A DNA stretch of 64,000 bases, taken from assembly GCA_963678705.1 (NCBI GenBank), contig OY783208.1, forward strand, positions 24,736,095-24,800,094. Reading direction: 5' to 3'. The notes beneath the pieces were generated by a model. That model was not told where the DNA came from, did no database searches, and worked only from the letters and a program-made list of their open reading frames with translations. Below are positions 25,051-36,548 of the stretch, one piece after another. This DNA is from Panorpa germanica (Eukaryota; Arthropoda; Insecta; Mecoptera; Panorpidae). The translations under genes and the position numbers were made by a program. Every line of letters starts with the position of its first letter. Position 1 is the stretch's first letter.

Positions 25051-25219
25051 TTGATTAAATTGCCTGCACTCTACTAATTGCGTGGCCAACATTATTGATT
25101 ATTTTCTCAAAGAGGAAAGTTCAGTATTTTCTTGCGGGTCTTTAAAGTGAAAGTGATTAAACTCCAGTGAAACTTTTTACATTTTCAAAATAAATTGAGA
25201 AAATTCTAAAGATTTGAAA

Positions 25220-28200
25220 ATGAAGGTGTTTATCCTTGCCATCTTCGTGTCTTGTGCCTTAACCACCAACGATACGGTGAGTTTTTTACTTTTATTTGTT
25301 TGCTTTGACATTATTCGCTCTCCTGTTCAGCACCGGCTATCTAGGTTCGACGTGGACTTCCTGAGGACTTCCTGGGGACTTCTTGAGGAGTCTTTTCTTG
25401 AGGAGCGCTGCTTGGTGCACCATTTCTTATTTTCTTAAGTAATTTTCCAGTTGTAGACGTGGCATAGCTTTATGTTCATGTAGTAGCGACCCTCCACAGC
25501 AGATGTCAGCTGGGTGGTGATCATTATTGTTACCATAGTAGACAATGTAACATTTGGCCACGAATAACCGTCTTGGTCTTTCAGTCGACAACCACTGAGT
25601 CCACAACCACAGAATCTACGACCTCGGGGACTACGGAATTAACAACCACGTCGACTACTACCCCTAATCCATCAGATGATTATTGCCCCATTGAAGAATT
25701 GAAAACTTGTAAGCGATTAACTAATTTTACAGGACCCCCAATGCGCCCCTGTTGTTAACGTACTGTTATGTTTACAGGCGGATTTAAATACGGAACACCT
25801 GCAGCCAAAAGACAATTCCCTCACGTTGCCTTTCTGAAGAGTAGAAATGCCTATAAAGTGCAGTACTGCAGCGGAAGTCTAATTCATCCTAAATGGGTGC
25901 TCACTTCCGCTTATTGCACGCTCCCGTAAGTAAAATGTCTGATTTGGTATTTCTTTAGGTTGGTAACTAAAGTAACTCATTTTCCAGTCAATCAATTGTT
26001 GAGGTCACCCTCGGGGCCCTCGTTCCGCTCGATGAAGAAGATCCGGACAGGGTCGTTGTTCAATCTGATGACATCTACATCCACCCTGGGTATCTTCCTC
26101 GTTATAATAATCCTAAGAACGATGTGGCTTTGATTAAATTGTCCAGACCGGTGAGATCAGGTAAGATCATCAGATCCTGTAATTCACCAAACTCCTGAGC
26201 GTCATTCATTGTGCTGATTGTTGCAGATGCTATCATCCCCATCGTCCTGAAGAGGGACTCTGGACCAATCCCTAAGGACAACGTTACCTTCGCTGCATGG
26301 GGAGAATCTGGCTACGGTAGGTTCAGTGGATTACTAGGGATATTTAGAAGGACCATAAAAACTAAGTAAAACAGGAAGTATGAAACTATTGACACCACTG
26401 ACATCAGCAAAGACTTTTTTCTGTTTCAGAAACACTCAGCTTTTCTAGACGCTTGCAGATATCTAAGGGGCCCTGCGATTGTCTTGACATAGACAATAAA
26501 GAGTATGATGATGCTGAGGTGGACTCGGAATTTTTCTGCTGTACCTCAGGACCACACTTTTGTTTTGTAAGTGTCCAAATTACTTTTTACTTATTGGCAT
26601 AAAATTGTTGTCTCTGTCACTCATCGAGGACATGTTTTGAGTCTACTGCATTCGTGCCTGTTCGGGTTCTATCGAATTTGATTATTTTACAGATAATAAA
26701 TTTATTCAAATCTTAAACAGATATATTAATCTGTAATGTCTTCCTTCTTGTAGATTCACAACGGGGCCGGATTGGTCGTTAATGGCGTTCTAGTGGCCGT
26801 TATGAGCACGCGGTGCTTTTCCCATTGCCGTCACACTGAAGGAATCTTCACCAACCTCTACAACCACCAACAATGGATTGACGACACTTTGAGTGCAGGT
26901 TGGACTTAACTTACTTCTGAATTAATCAAATATTTATTTAGATTCACTTTCAGGTTGTTTTAAAACTTATTTCAACAATTGGGTTGTCGCCTACTTTCTT
27001 ATCTTCTCCACTTGTTTGCCTCTCTATTGCATTTGTCTATTCTGCACCTGATTTTCCCCTTCACCCAACCAGTTCCTTCATACCCTGCCTCCTTCCAACA
27101 AGTCCTCTCTCTCTTTTTTGTCTCTGTCTTGTCTTCCCAATATCTCTTTCCTTTTTCCTCATTTTCTTCTCCTGGCCATCCTTTGTTCTCTATCCTTAAG
27201 TACGGTGGTGCCTTCTTTTCCAAATATCTCTTGTATTCCTCATTGCGTTTGCCTTCTGTTGTACCTCTACATCCCTTTTCCTCAGTTCTTCCTTTGAACT
27301 CTACCCTTTCTACCCCTACCTCTTTAATTTATTGTCATCTCTGTTAGCGTAAAAGAGATGACAAACTTATTCGACGAATTTGTCAAGTACCAGTGACAAT
27401 TGAACAGCCTTGAAATCTTAAAAATACTTTACGCCATTTCATGCACTTCACTACCGTTTTATTCCAGTTCACAATTCCCTGTCTCTTGCAGTCTTGCTTT
27501 ACTTACTTTTTCCATCTCTCTAGGTTCCCTCACTCATTCTTCCACCGTCTGGATTTCCTCCAGCAATTTCTTCATCATTCTGTTACCGTCCATTCGAGCT
27601 ACAAATTTTAGGTCTTAAAAAGATATACTCAGATGCGATGAACTCAGATCTAAATCCCTGTAACTTTGTCTTCCAGATTGCATTCCAGACTCCAAAGTTT
27701 ACGGAGCGTGCAGTGACATTACCGGCATCCTCCCTGGAGTCTACCTAATCCAACCCCACAACGACATGGAGCCGTTTGAAGTTTTTTGCGACATCCGCAT
27801 GAATGGCGACAAGTGGACGGTAAGTACTCTGACGTCATTTCCTTCTAAGACTTCCTGTTTACATGCAGGGCTTTCCTTACAGGGTCGAGGGGAAAGTTTC
27901 ACCGCTAGGATCTACTTATCCAAGTGTTCTAAGAGTTTATTTAAGGAATAAAAACAGTCTTTAAACTGGCAAAGAATAAAATCTCGCTAAACACAAAATG
28001 CAAATCCTTTTTAGACAACTCTAAGATTTCTTTCCTAGAAATTTAATGAAGATATTTTGCAGGTCATCCAGCAGCGCTTCAACAAGTCCGTTGACTTTTA
28101 CAGGAACTATGCTAACTACACGATGGGATTTGGGCCGATATCTGGAAACCATTGGCTGGGACTGGAGAAGATCCACCAGGTGGGGTCACGATTTGTTCTT

Positions 28201-31200
28201 ATCCTTATGTCATGACTTTGTTTGTAAAGTGTCATTCAGTAATACCAACTGCACCGAACTAAACTCATAATCATCTGCTGTTAACTGTAAATGGAAATGT
28301 GATCACAGTTTAACTGTTGCTTTCAGTTGACGAAAAATGGCGACCATGAACTCAGGGTGGAATTGGAAGCCCACAACTCAAGCAGCCGATACGCCCGGTA
28401 CAGCACTTTTAAAGTTGACTCAGCGGAAACAGGATTCAAACTAACGATCTCTGGTTACAGCGGAAACGCAGGTAGGTCCAATGTTTGTTCCACACGCAAG
28501 ACTTCCTGTACTGATTTCCTGTTCCCGTCACGTGGCCTACAAATTCGCTTGACATTCGGGGGGTGTTTAGTCAGATGGGTTGATCTTCTGTATTCCGACC
28601 CTGGACACTTTCAAGGTCACGCTATCAGAAGTATCGTAGATACAGTGCCGGATTAAAACATGGAACTGCCCGACCACGAGACTAAACGTAATTATATAAA
28701 ACTTATTAATAATTTACTGATGCGGCCCTGATATTCCTCAACAATTTCACTAAAATCTTCTACTTGAACTAAGCCATTGTTTCTGTGTTCAGAGTAATAG
28801 ATACGTTAAAATGAACGGGCCTAGTAGACCATGGGCATCCAATATCTCAATCCGGCACTGCATAGATACTAGGAAATCATCAGCGAAATGAAAGTGTCAA
28901 AAACCGCACTACGACAAAACCATGCGATGTTCTGCAAAAAATGAATTAAAGTCAAAAAATTCCAGCGCCTGGTAGAACTTCAAGGTCATTGTCCAGGCGT
29001 TTCCGGTGGCGTTGATTCCGTGATAGAATAACGGGATCCCGGTTGATTTCTAGTCCCGTAAATCCCGGAACTCTCCTATATTATCAGTATATTTCCACAA
29101 ATCAAATATTTTATAATTATTGCAAAAATCCTGGAAAATGCATAATTCATTTTTGTCAATAAGCCCAATGTTTGATCAATTAATATTACTTTGTGCAGCT
29201 GCATTTAGTTGCTGTCACACATTTGTTGCAGCTGCACCATTTGTCCTTACTTTGGTTTGTGTTTTTGTGCACAGGATAACGTCCCAAGTACCAGAGTTGA
29301 ATCAGGTCGGGCTTTCTTGGAGGGCGCTTATATGGAAAACAAATAACAACGGCTAGGAAATGAAAGTTAAATGCAAAGGCCATTGTTTCTTCTTTCACAT
29401 TTCTATTGATTTGCTAAATAATTGACCGATTTGTTATTTGATAATAAATTGTTTTTAAAATATTATTTTTGACATCATATAGTTTTATGCTCTTGAAAAT
29501 ATGATCTTCTATGGATGTAATTGTTATATGGAGTAACGCAAAAGAACATTAAACTTAACTGCTGAAATGCTATATAACTAATCCCGGGATTGACTCTTTC
29601 AAATCCCGAAATCCAGAAATCCCGGGATCGTGAATATGTTTCGGGATTGTATTCCCTAATTGTAGCCGACTTCAGCCGTACGGGCCAAGAAGAGCGCAAA
29701 TTACGAGATTCCAACGGACTGAGATATCTGGTGATAAGTTTAAAGGGCCACGTTGTGAGACATGCCTTAATAAGTCGCAATATTCCAGGAGAAATTAACA
29801 ATTCAAATAGTCCTTTTTGTCCCTTTAATCGTTTGACGTCACGTCAGTTTCATGCCCTCTTCCCTTCTAATCTACAGACTTCTATCAAAATATTTAAAAA
29901 TTAAAGAAACTAATAGAAAATAATTCACAACCCAATTGTTTTAAAATTATGTCCGCCTCCCATCACTATACAAACCGGGCAACACCGGGTATTAGGAGTT
30001 GATAACAAATAAACTTAACACATAACACACTTTGTGACGTGAACGTGTTATTAAATGTTAAATTATTGATTAAGTAATGTGGTTAACACGTTGAGGACGG
30101 AGCACGGAGTACGGAACACGTTGTGTTTTACTTTTGTAGAAAATTTAAATTATTTGACGTTGAAAACAACAGGAAGTTTTATGTTTTGTTTCCCCGTTGT
30201 CCATTGGTTGTAAAATAATCCCCCCCCTCCGTCGCCCCGTCCCGTCGTGAACGTGTTAACAACGGATGGTTGTTGTTGTGTGTGTCCAGTTGTTGGTTTG
30301 TTTGTACCGCAGTGTTCTTGTTATTGTTTCAGGCGACTCCATGTACAAACCACCCGGCCACAGCGACTGGCACCTGAACGGAATGAAATTCTCTACGTAC
30401 GACAAGGACCAGGACACGTGGTCGGACGGTAACTGTGCTGAGGAGTTCAAAGGTGCCTGGTGGTACAACGCTTGTTCGTACAGGTAACTATCTCCACCTG
30501 CGTCTGCGTCACGTGACGCGTGATGTGACGGTCCTCTAGAGTGTAGGGTTCCACCTCATCGGATGCCCGGGCCTAGACACATTATCTCCAGGCCACGGGT
30601 GTACTTATTCCTACTCCGGGTCTGCGAGTTCTGTCACAAAACACACAACTATTCGTTTCCATGTTACAACATTTTCTCCGCGGCAGTTCAGGAATATGAA
30701 TCCGTTAAATATTCAAACTTTTATCAAATTTCAACAAATTTATTAAACTGAAAATAAGACATTATACTTAAACTAGTAAAATATTTTAGAACTTTTGCTT
30801 AAATTAAGGTAGTTGTGCCGCGACACTAACTTCTATAGCTGTCCTACTCTTTCTAATACACGTCCTATATTTAGGTTAACTTTTTTACGTTAATGTTATG
30901 TCAGATTACAATAAGAAATATATTCGTTTGACATAAATTTACGTTTTTTGTTCACCGGGTGATTAAAAGCAGTTTTATTAGATGGAATAAAAATATGCAG
31001 CAACCCAATGAAACTCCCATCGCTTTGTTGCGGATTTAGATTTTTGTAATTTATGATTTTCAGTGAATTGACTAAAATATATTTGAGTGCAGAGTTCATG
31101 GCAACATTCAGTTGTTGTCAGTTGGTAACCCTGATCCATTTATGTTCACTCTGTGTTTTTGTGTTGGTACTATTCTAACGTTGTGTTTTACTTGCAGCAA

Positions 31201-31315
31201 TTTGAACAGTGCGTACCATGACACGGCTGAGTATGGTTGGAAGACAATGTTCTGGTATTACAACTTTGGCTTGTACGCACTTAAAACATCGCGGATGCTG
31301 ATCAGAAGGAAATGA
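25220..31315 (+). CDS. Serine-protease-homologue/fibrinogen-like chimera (SPH-FREP), copy A, 515 aa
   Basis: Twelve exons: 25220-25276, 25585-25708, 25778-25925, 25988-26160, 26227-26316, 26430-26566, 26754-26898, 27677-27819, 28063-28179, 28327-28471, 30333-30483, 31198-31315. All junctions are GT-AG and phases agree (1548 nt). Order: signal peptide (1-18), Thr/Ser-rich mucin-like linker (20-46), trypsin-like domain (61-291), fibrinogen C-terminal domain (292-515). The protease fold is clear ([25 protein letters not shown]), but the catalytic His is Tyr106 and the catalytic Ser is Asn246 (HNGAGL in place of GDSGGP); only Asp155 remains. It is a pseudoprotease. The fibrinogen part shows [25 protein letters not shown], a Ca-site DKDQD, GAWWYN and SNLN. 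SPHs and FREPs both act in arthropod innate immunity; the fusion suggests a secreted recognition protein. Immune function is inference. Upstream ATG context and signal peptide fix the start. Confidence 0.9.
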
Positions 31316-31872
31316 TCAGCGTGAAACAAAACCGCGCAAAAAGAAAAACACACAGGGAGGGACAGAAATGAAATGAACGGAACCACGAGACAGAAAGAGA
31401 GAGAGAGAGAGAGAGAACAGAGTGGAATTAATTAGTGAATTTAATTAGTCCGACATCTTCATTAAATAAAAATTCCACTTGTAAAACTAATCTGTCAATT
31501 ATTAAAAGTACAGGGTGTCCAAAAGGCGACTACTAACTTATTTAAATAGCGTAAATATAGAACACAAATAATAGGGAACATGCCTACAATTTAAAATTCA
31601 TTAAATTTCTTAAAACCCTGAAAGATTATGTTCAGTTCATTAGAGGGACAGCTCCGAAAAATCGAAGTTTTAGAATTTCGAACAATACACCTGGTTCAAT
31701 AGGCAGACAACTCATAAATGCACAAGAGATGTCTCACTAATGAACTGGACGGTAATTAAAAAGAAAATTAGTTGTTCCATTAAAATTTACAAAAATCAGA
31801 AAATATCAAACAATGGACTTAACCGCGTTGTCTTCTGGGCGGCTCATCTAGTAAGTTGTTTCTCGGTGGGGA

Positions 31873-31921
31873 CAAAACTTTGCAACGATGTTATAATTTA
31901 AAACCCGGTTGCAAAGTTTTG
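31873..31921. repeat. Conserved 14-bp stem hairpin downstream of SPH-FREP A
   Basis: CAAAACTTTGCAAC (31873-31886) is followed after 21 bp by its reverse complement GTTGCAAAGTTTTG (31908-31921). The same hairpin is present after copy B, at about 50162-50210. Confidence 0.55.
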
Positions 31922-32213
31922 ACCCAAAAATTAAATTGCCTTAAATAGTTGAAGAAAAGTAGAAAATCTCTCTCTCTCTTATCTTTTTATTACAAATTTA
32001 TGTATTTATTAAAATAATATTCAAATAACGCGCGCTTTCCATAGAAAGAGTTAAGTAAAGCCGCCATCTTGAATATTATTTTAAATATAAATTAAATATA
32101 TAATAAAAAATGGATTGTATTGAAATATATAAATAAAGATGAATCCCTCAAATATCCAATGATTTTGAAATAAATAACACTACTTATTATATTCTATTCA
32201 GTTCGTGACGTCA

Positions 32214-32360
32214 GTAAAACGAAATTCAAACTTTAAATAGCTATATCTCCGTCAACATTTGGATATTTAATACAATAGACACGCCAATACACATTTATTA
32301 ACATCAATTTCAATCAACAATTGAAAAATCGACCACTACAAAATGAGGACACAAGCCCAA
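32214..32360 (+). mobile_element. MITE family 3' fragment
   Basis: The last ~147 bp of the ATGGGCTTGTGTCCT family (AGACACGCCAATACACATT to GGACACAAGCCCA). The same fragment is at 50574-50711 in block B, so it predates the segmental duplication. Confidence 0.8.
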
Positions 32361-32795
32361 TTCAGTAAAGTTGATTTCTTTGCTGTAGAGTTTTTGCTGT
32401 TATGTGTGTTGCCTTCAATTCAGGCGCATCGACTCTTACTAAATTTAAACGATTAATTTTATTTAATGTCTGTTTATTTTTAGATTCTAGTCTTATAACC
32501 AACAACCTATTGTTACGAGTAGACAGCTACGTGTATTATTCAAGATATAAACAATTAAAATAGTCATTTAAAGAACCAGGATAATTAAAGGGACAAAAGT
32601 TAGCAAGAAATGAAAGATGTGATTCAAATTGCTGTTATTTGTGTTGCCATCAATTCAGGGGCACATCAATACAAAATAAAACACCAGCTGCAGTCAGACA
32701 ATATTTTATATATTTACAAAATATTCACATAATTTAAATCAAATCTCAAAACAAAAATCACAATTAATTCTTAAATTAACGCAAACAATTCATTT

Positions 32796-34581
32796 TTAGG
32801 CCGGCGTCTTCTTCTTCTTCTTCTTATTCTGGGACGTTGTGGATTTCGATTTGACTTCCGGTTCCTTATTTACAACTTCCACATGGATTCTGGATTCCGG
32901 AAGTAAAGCTAAAGTGTACACTGGGTAGATTCCTCTAGGCATGTCGCTCTGTTTCCGTTGTTTAATGCATTTGAGCCCCGCTTTCGTCAACAATTGGTGC
33001 AACAATGGTAGACCCCTAGTTACAGACGAGTCTTCGTCATCGACTTCCACCTTCCCTGGAATAAAAGAACAAATTGTTGAATAATACCTCACAAAACGTA
33101 AACTTACGTAATAATTGTGATACATTAAATAAATGAATTAAATAACTAATTGATGTGAATGTACAACGTATTAAGTTTATTGTGTGAAAATTTGAAGTCG
33201 ATTGGAGTAAAACTGTCGGAGATATAGAGTTTTAAGTCTTCACCTCTCTGGTCTGGTTTCGTCTTTCTTTGAAACTTTTAAACGCGTTTTTCTCACACTT
33301 AGCTTTTTCAGAGTCTAGCTCAAAATCTACTGCACCGATCCGCAATGAAATTTTGCACACTCTTTCTTTACATAAATGCCGAGGTAACGCTGTCGAGTTA
33401 CTTAACAGGGTGTCCTGCAGAAACTTATCAACTAATGAAATCATTTTGGTTTTTTGATTTCAAATAATCCAGTGATGAGTTATGAGTTACTCTTTTTGTG
33501 ACGTCACCGGAGATTCGCTGTCAATGGCTCATTTCTTGATATTTATTTATGAAAATTTCACAAAGTATTCTTTAAATGTCATTTTATCATGTAGTAATTA
33601 TAGAAGTAATTATATATTAAATGTGACGTCAAAAAACATTATCGAAAATATACTTTTTTGTATTGATTTGACCTTAAGTTAAATATTAAGATTTAGGTTC
33701 TTTTTAGAGGCACACAATTCACACTGCTACAAAAATCAACTTTAAACCTAATTTTACCTTAAATCTCACTAAACCTCACTAAATATAGCGCTTGACAACT
33801 GGTCAAAACATTAAGGACACTTATATTAACGTCAAATTTAAATTGTAAGTGGTTTTACTGGCGAACTACCTTAGAATCATTTACTGTATGTAATGTAATG
33901 TATTGTATGTATTAATTATGTAACATTACATAAAAATAAAGTGTTTTATTAACTTCACAAAATGTAAATGTAAATGTAACCTCACTTAACCTTAAATTAA
34001 TGTTGGTACTCACCAGAAGATGTGCAGTTTTCTTTAACAATGATTATTCCATTCTCCGAGAGCCCCTTCATACACCTTTTAAAGAAATCAATAAAGTCAG
34101 AGTCCCCCCCTGAGGTGCCCCAAAACCCACTGACACCAAATAATATCGTACTTTTTGTCAACCGGCTCAAAATCTTGTAAACCAGTTGCATAGTAATTGC
34201 CAATATTAGGAGACGAACCAAGAAAACACTCAGCAGCTTTTAAAAAATCAGAATTTTGTTCAACGAGATCAACTTGGTCAAATATTGGCAATAATAAATG
34301 TTTGGTTATCCTCCCAATACCGGCCCCACAATCTAAAGCACATTGTTTACCCGGAGCACCACACCACTCATTTTAAATAACTCTTCTAAAAATTGTCTGG
34401 AACCTTTAATATCAGTTTGTGAGATAAAACCAAAACCTCCTAACATTCCTTCAATTGTTGCCGGTACTTTTTTCCAATATTTAGCTGCATTTTCATAGAA
34501 AACACTTTTACAATTTTCACTTACTGTCAAACTTTGTAAACGATTAACCTCAAAATTTAAATCATTTGTAGTAGCCTCCAT
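32796..34581 (-). CDS. NTMT1: N-terminal Xaa-Pro-Lys N-methyltransferase 1 (NTMT1), two apparent frameshifts
   Basis: Two exons on the minus strand, 34014-34581 and 32796-33055, with a GTGAGT donor and a TTATTCCAG acceptor that join in phase (SSG/KVEVDDEDSSV). NTMT1 methylates the alpha-amine of proteins starting X-Pro-Lys. Evidence: YWKKVPATIEGMLGGFG, SAM-binding motif LDCGAGIGRITKHLLLP, GLQDFEP, YDIIWCQWVLGHL, GIIIVKEN and DDEDSSV. Two frame breaks lie in exon 1: near 34350-34365 (between FKMSG and GAPGKQ) and at a G7 homopolymer (34103-34109). A homopolymer indel is typical of a sequencing error, but real decay cannot be excluded. The protein has an extra lysine-rich tail of about 30 residues, with a (AAG)n codon run, beyond the usual family end. 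Transcription converges with SPH-FREP A. Confidence 0.85.
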
Positions 34582-34710
34582 AGCTACTACTAATTTATAA
34601 ATATTATATTTAACACAAAATTATTTATTTATATAAATTTATATTTCTGATTGAATTCAACTGAATGTGACATTTACTAATGTAAACAAATATTCGAACT
34701 TCATAATTAT

Positions 34711-34825
34711 TTAAATCTCTACTAGAATAATGGTTTAAGTCTCTACTCGAATGATGGTTTAAGTCTCTACTCGAATGATGGTTTAAGTCCCTACTCGAAT
34801 GATGGTTTAAGTCTCTACTAACTAA
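34711..34825. repeat. 24-bp tandem repeat upstream of NTMT1
   Basis: The unit TTAAGTCTCTACTCGAATGATGGT is repeated about 4.7 times with few changes. It lies about 130 bp upstream of the NTMT1 ATG, in its likely promoter region. Confidence 0.8.
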
Positions 34826-36312
34826 CTCCGGGTTTCATAAACCCCGAAGTGCCCGAAGTAAATAGAAAACCATAAAACCGGGCCTTAATCAGTTTGTATG
34901 AAAAATTAATTGTTATTATTTGTAAAATGAATATAGGACGAGTTTATTTATTAGTTAGTATCTTTTTTTGATTAAATAGTGCTTAGTGTGTTGCATACCT
35001 ACTAGGTGCAGGCTGTAAATGGGGCCAATGGAGCCCCTCACCCACCAAATATTAGGGGGTGAACTTTGTTCTAAGTTATGCATCTATTTTTGTGTGATTT
35101 GTGGATCAGGTGATTCCCTTATTACTGTATTACTGCAGTAATTCCACATTCCAATGGAATTTTGTTTAATGACGTAGTTAACGTTTTCCCAGCTCCATTA
35201 TTATTTCCTTTTTGCATTTTCAACTTGCACTTGATTAATTCATTAATTCGTGTGTGGTGTTTGTTATATCTCACTCACTCACTCACTCACTCGCTCACAT
35301 CTGCGTATCCTTTCGTCACATTTCGGCAGATCTCAGTAAAGGACCTGGAAATACATTTTATAATTATTATCAGTAGCAGTGTACTCGTATCAAGAATTAT
35401 TTCAATTAAAGTTAAATATTCATAGTACAAGACGTATGAGGCGTATGCGACCTTTTAATGCTATCAATTATTGAAGTGTTTTCGTTTTCGGATTGGTCGC
35501 TTAATTTTAAGTGGACTAAAGTGGACTGTATGATTTGTTAACTTGACATAGAAATATAATATTTCTTGGTTCTACTAACTAAATTTATTTATAACTTTGT
35601 TAACACGAGGTTATACTGAATATAAGATATAACACACATCTGTGACAATGTTGATGATGGAACAATTCGAACAGCGAAGTGGTTTGCCTTAAATCATTTG
35701 GGCGGTAACAATATTTGGAATAGCAGAATGCTTTTTACTAGATACAATTAGGCAGAAGAAATTCTCCAGTGGCTTTAGCACTTTTTTTCAACGAGTTGTC
35801 TTGCAAATCTACAATTCATATTAAAGGGATCAAGGAACAGGTTAGGATTAAGGGAAAAGGATGTTCTTCTTGATATGTGTCTTTGTAATGTGACCCGGGA
35901 ATGATCTTCGGGTAGGAGCCCCTCTTATGTCTCTTTCGAATGCTGCACAAATAGGTGTCCATGTAGCAACTCTTTTAAAAGCCTCGCCCGGTAAAGTATA
36001 GGCACTTCATAAAATGAGGGACACCCTAAGGAGGGCCCTGATAAACTGAACCTGATAAAAATGATAAAACATGTTATTACTAAAGTGTTATGTTTTCATT
36101 TTTATACTAAGTACAGAAATTGTTACCTCGAAGATCTGGATTGTTTCGAGTGCTTTCTTCAATTAAATCTTCTATTGCTTTAACATTGGCTTTAAGTTGG
36201 CCCCCTTACTGTTGGCCCCCTTATTGTTAAACAACGATAAATGCTTAGACAAATAATAAGTAATGCAGATTATTCATTCAAGATATAGAAATAATAAATT
36301 TGTAATTTTCAA
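34826..36312. other. Block A/B spacer without a recognised gene
   Basis: 34885-34975 is a scrap of the Helitron-like family in the opposite orientation (TATAGGACGAGTTTATTTATT). A CACT microsatellite lies at about 35269-35297. The stretch 35640-36010 has higher complexity but no recognised product. Confidence 0.45.
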
Positions 36313-36548
36313 ATCAACGAAAGCCAGGATCATCTTATTTACTTATAAAGACTAATAATGAACTATAGCGTCTGCAAAGTTTCGTCCCTTTAATTATCCT
36401 GGTTCTATTTAAAACAAATCACATTTGAGATCCTGATAGTTAACTTAATCCTTTAAAATTTAAATAACAATGAAAACTTACGTATTTTCAGTGAAACCTT
36501 TCAAAGAAAATATGAAAATCGTGTCCTTTAATTAATTTCAACGTGAAA

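Larger units (their letters stand above)
23901..25219. other. Intergenic region between divergent POFUT1 A and SPH-FREP A
   Basis: POFUT1 and SPH-FREP are transcribed away from each other from this 1.3-kb stretch, so both promoters lie here. It is duplicated before POFUT1 B. Apart from the repeats listed separately, no gene is seen; the ORF at 24143-24358 is AT-rich and not preserved as such in block B. Confidence 0.5.
31316..32795. other. Region between convergent SPH-FREP A and NTMT1
   Basis: It holds the SPH-FREP 3' end, a GA microsatellite (about 31389-31416), a copy of the ACAGGGTGTCC repeat (31506-31640), a hairpin (31873-31921), a CT run (about 31967-31980) and a MITE 3' fragment (32214-32360). 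No further gene is recognised. Confidence 0.5.
22361..36312. repeat. Segmental duplication, block A (POFUT1 / SPH-FREP / NTMT1)
   Basis: From AAATCAACGAAAGCCAGG at 22361 the sequence is repeated from about 36313 at a constant offset of 13,952 bp through all of POFUT1. Homology continues, with block-specific insertions, through SPH-FREP and into the NTMT1 intron (33246 matches 51577). NTMT1 exon 1 and the following spacer complete this block before block B begins. Confidence 0.85.

Noticed and set aside
25778..26898. Active trypsin-like protease
   Set aside because: The catalytic His and Ser positions are Tyr106 and Asn246 in both copies; only the Asp remains.
26979..27347. 122-codon ORF inside SPH-FREP A
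   Set aside because: It is a pyrimidine-rich intron segment between exons 7 and 8; the related intron of copy B has a different frame.
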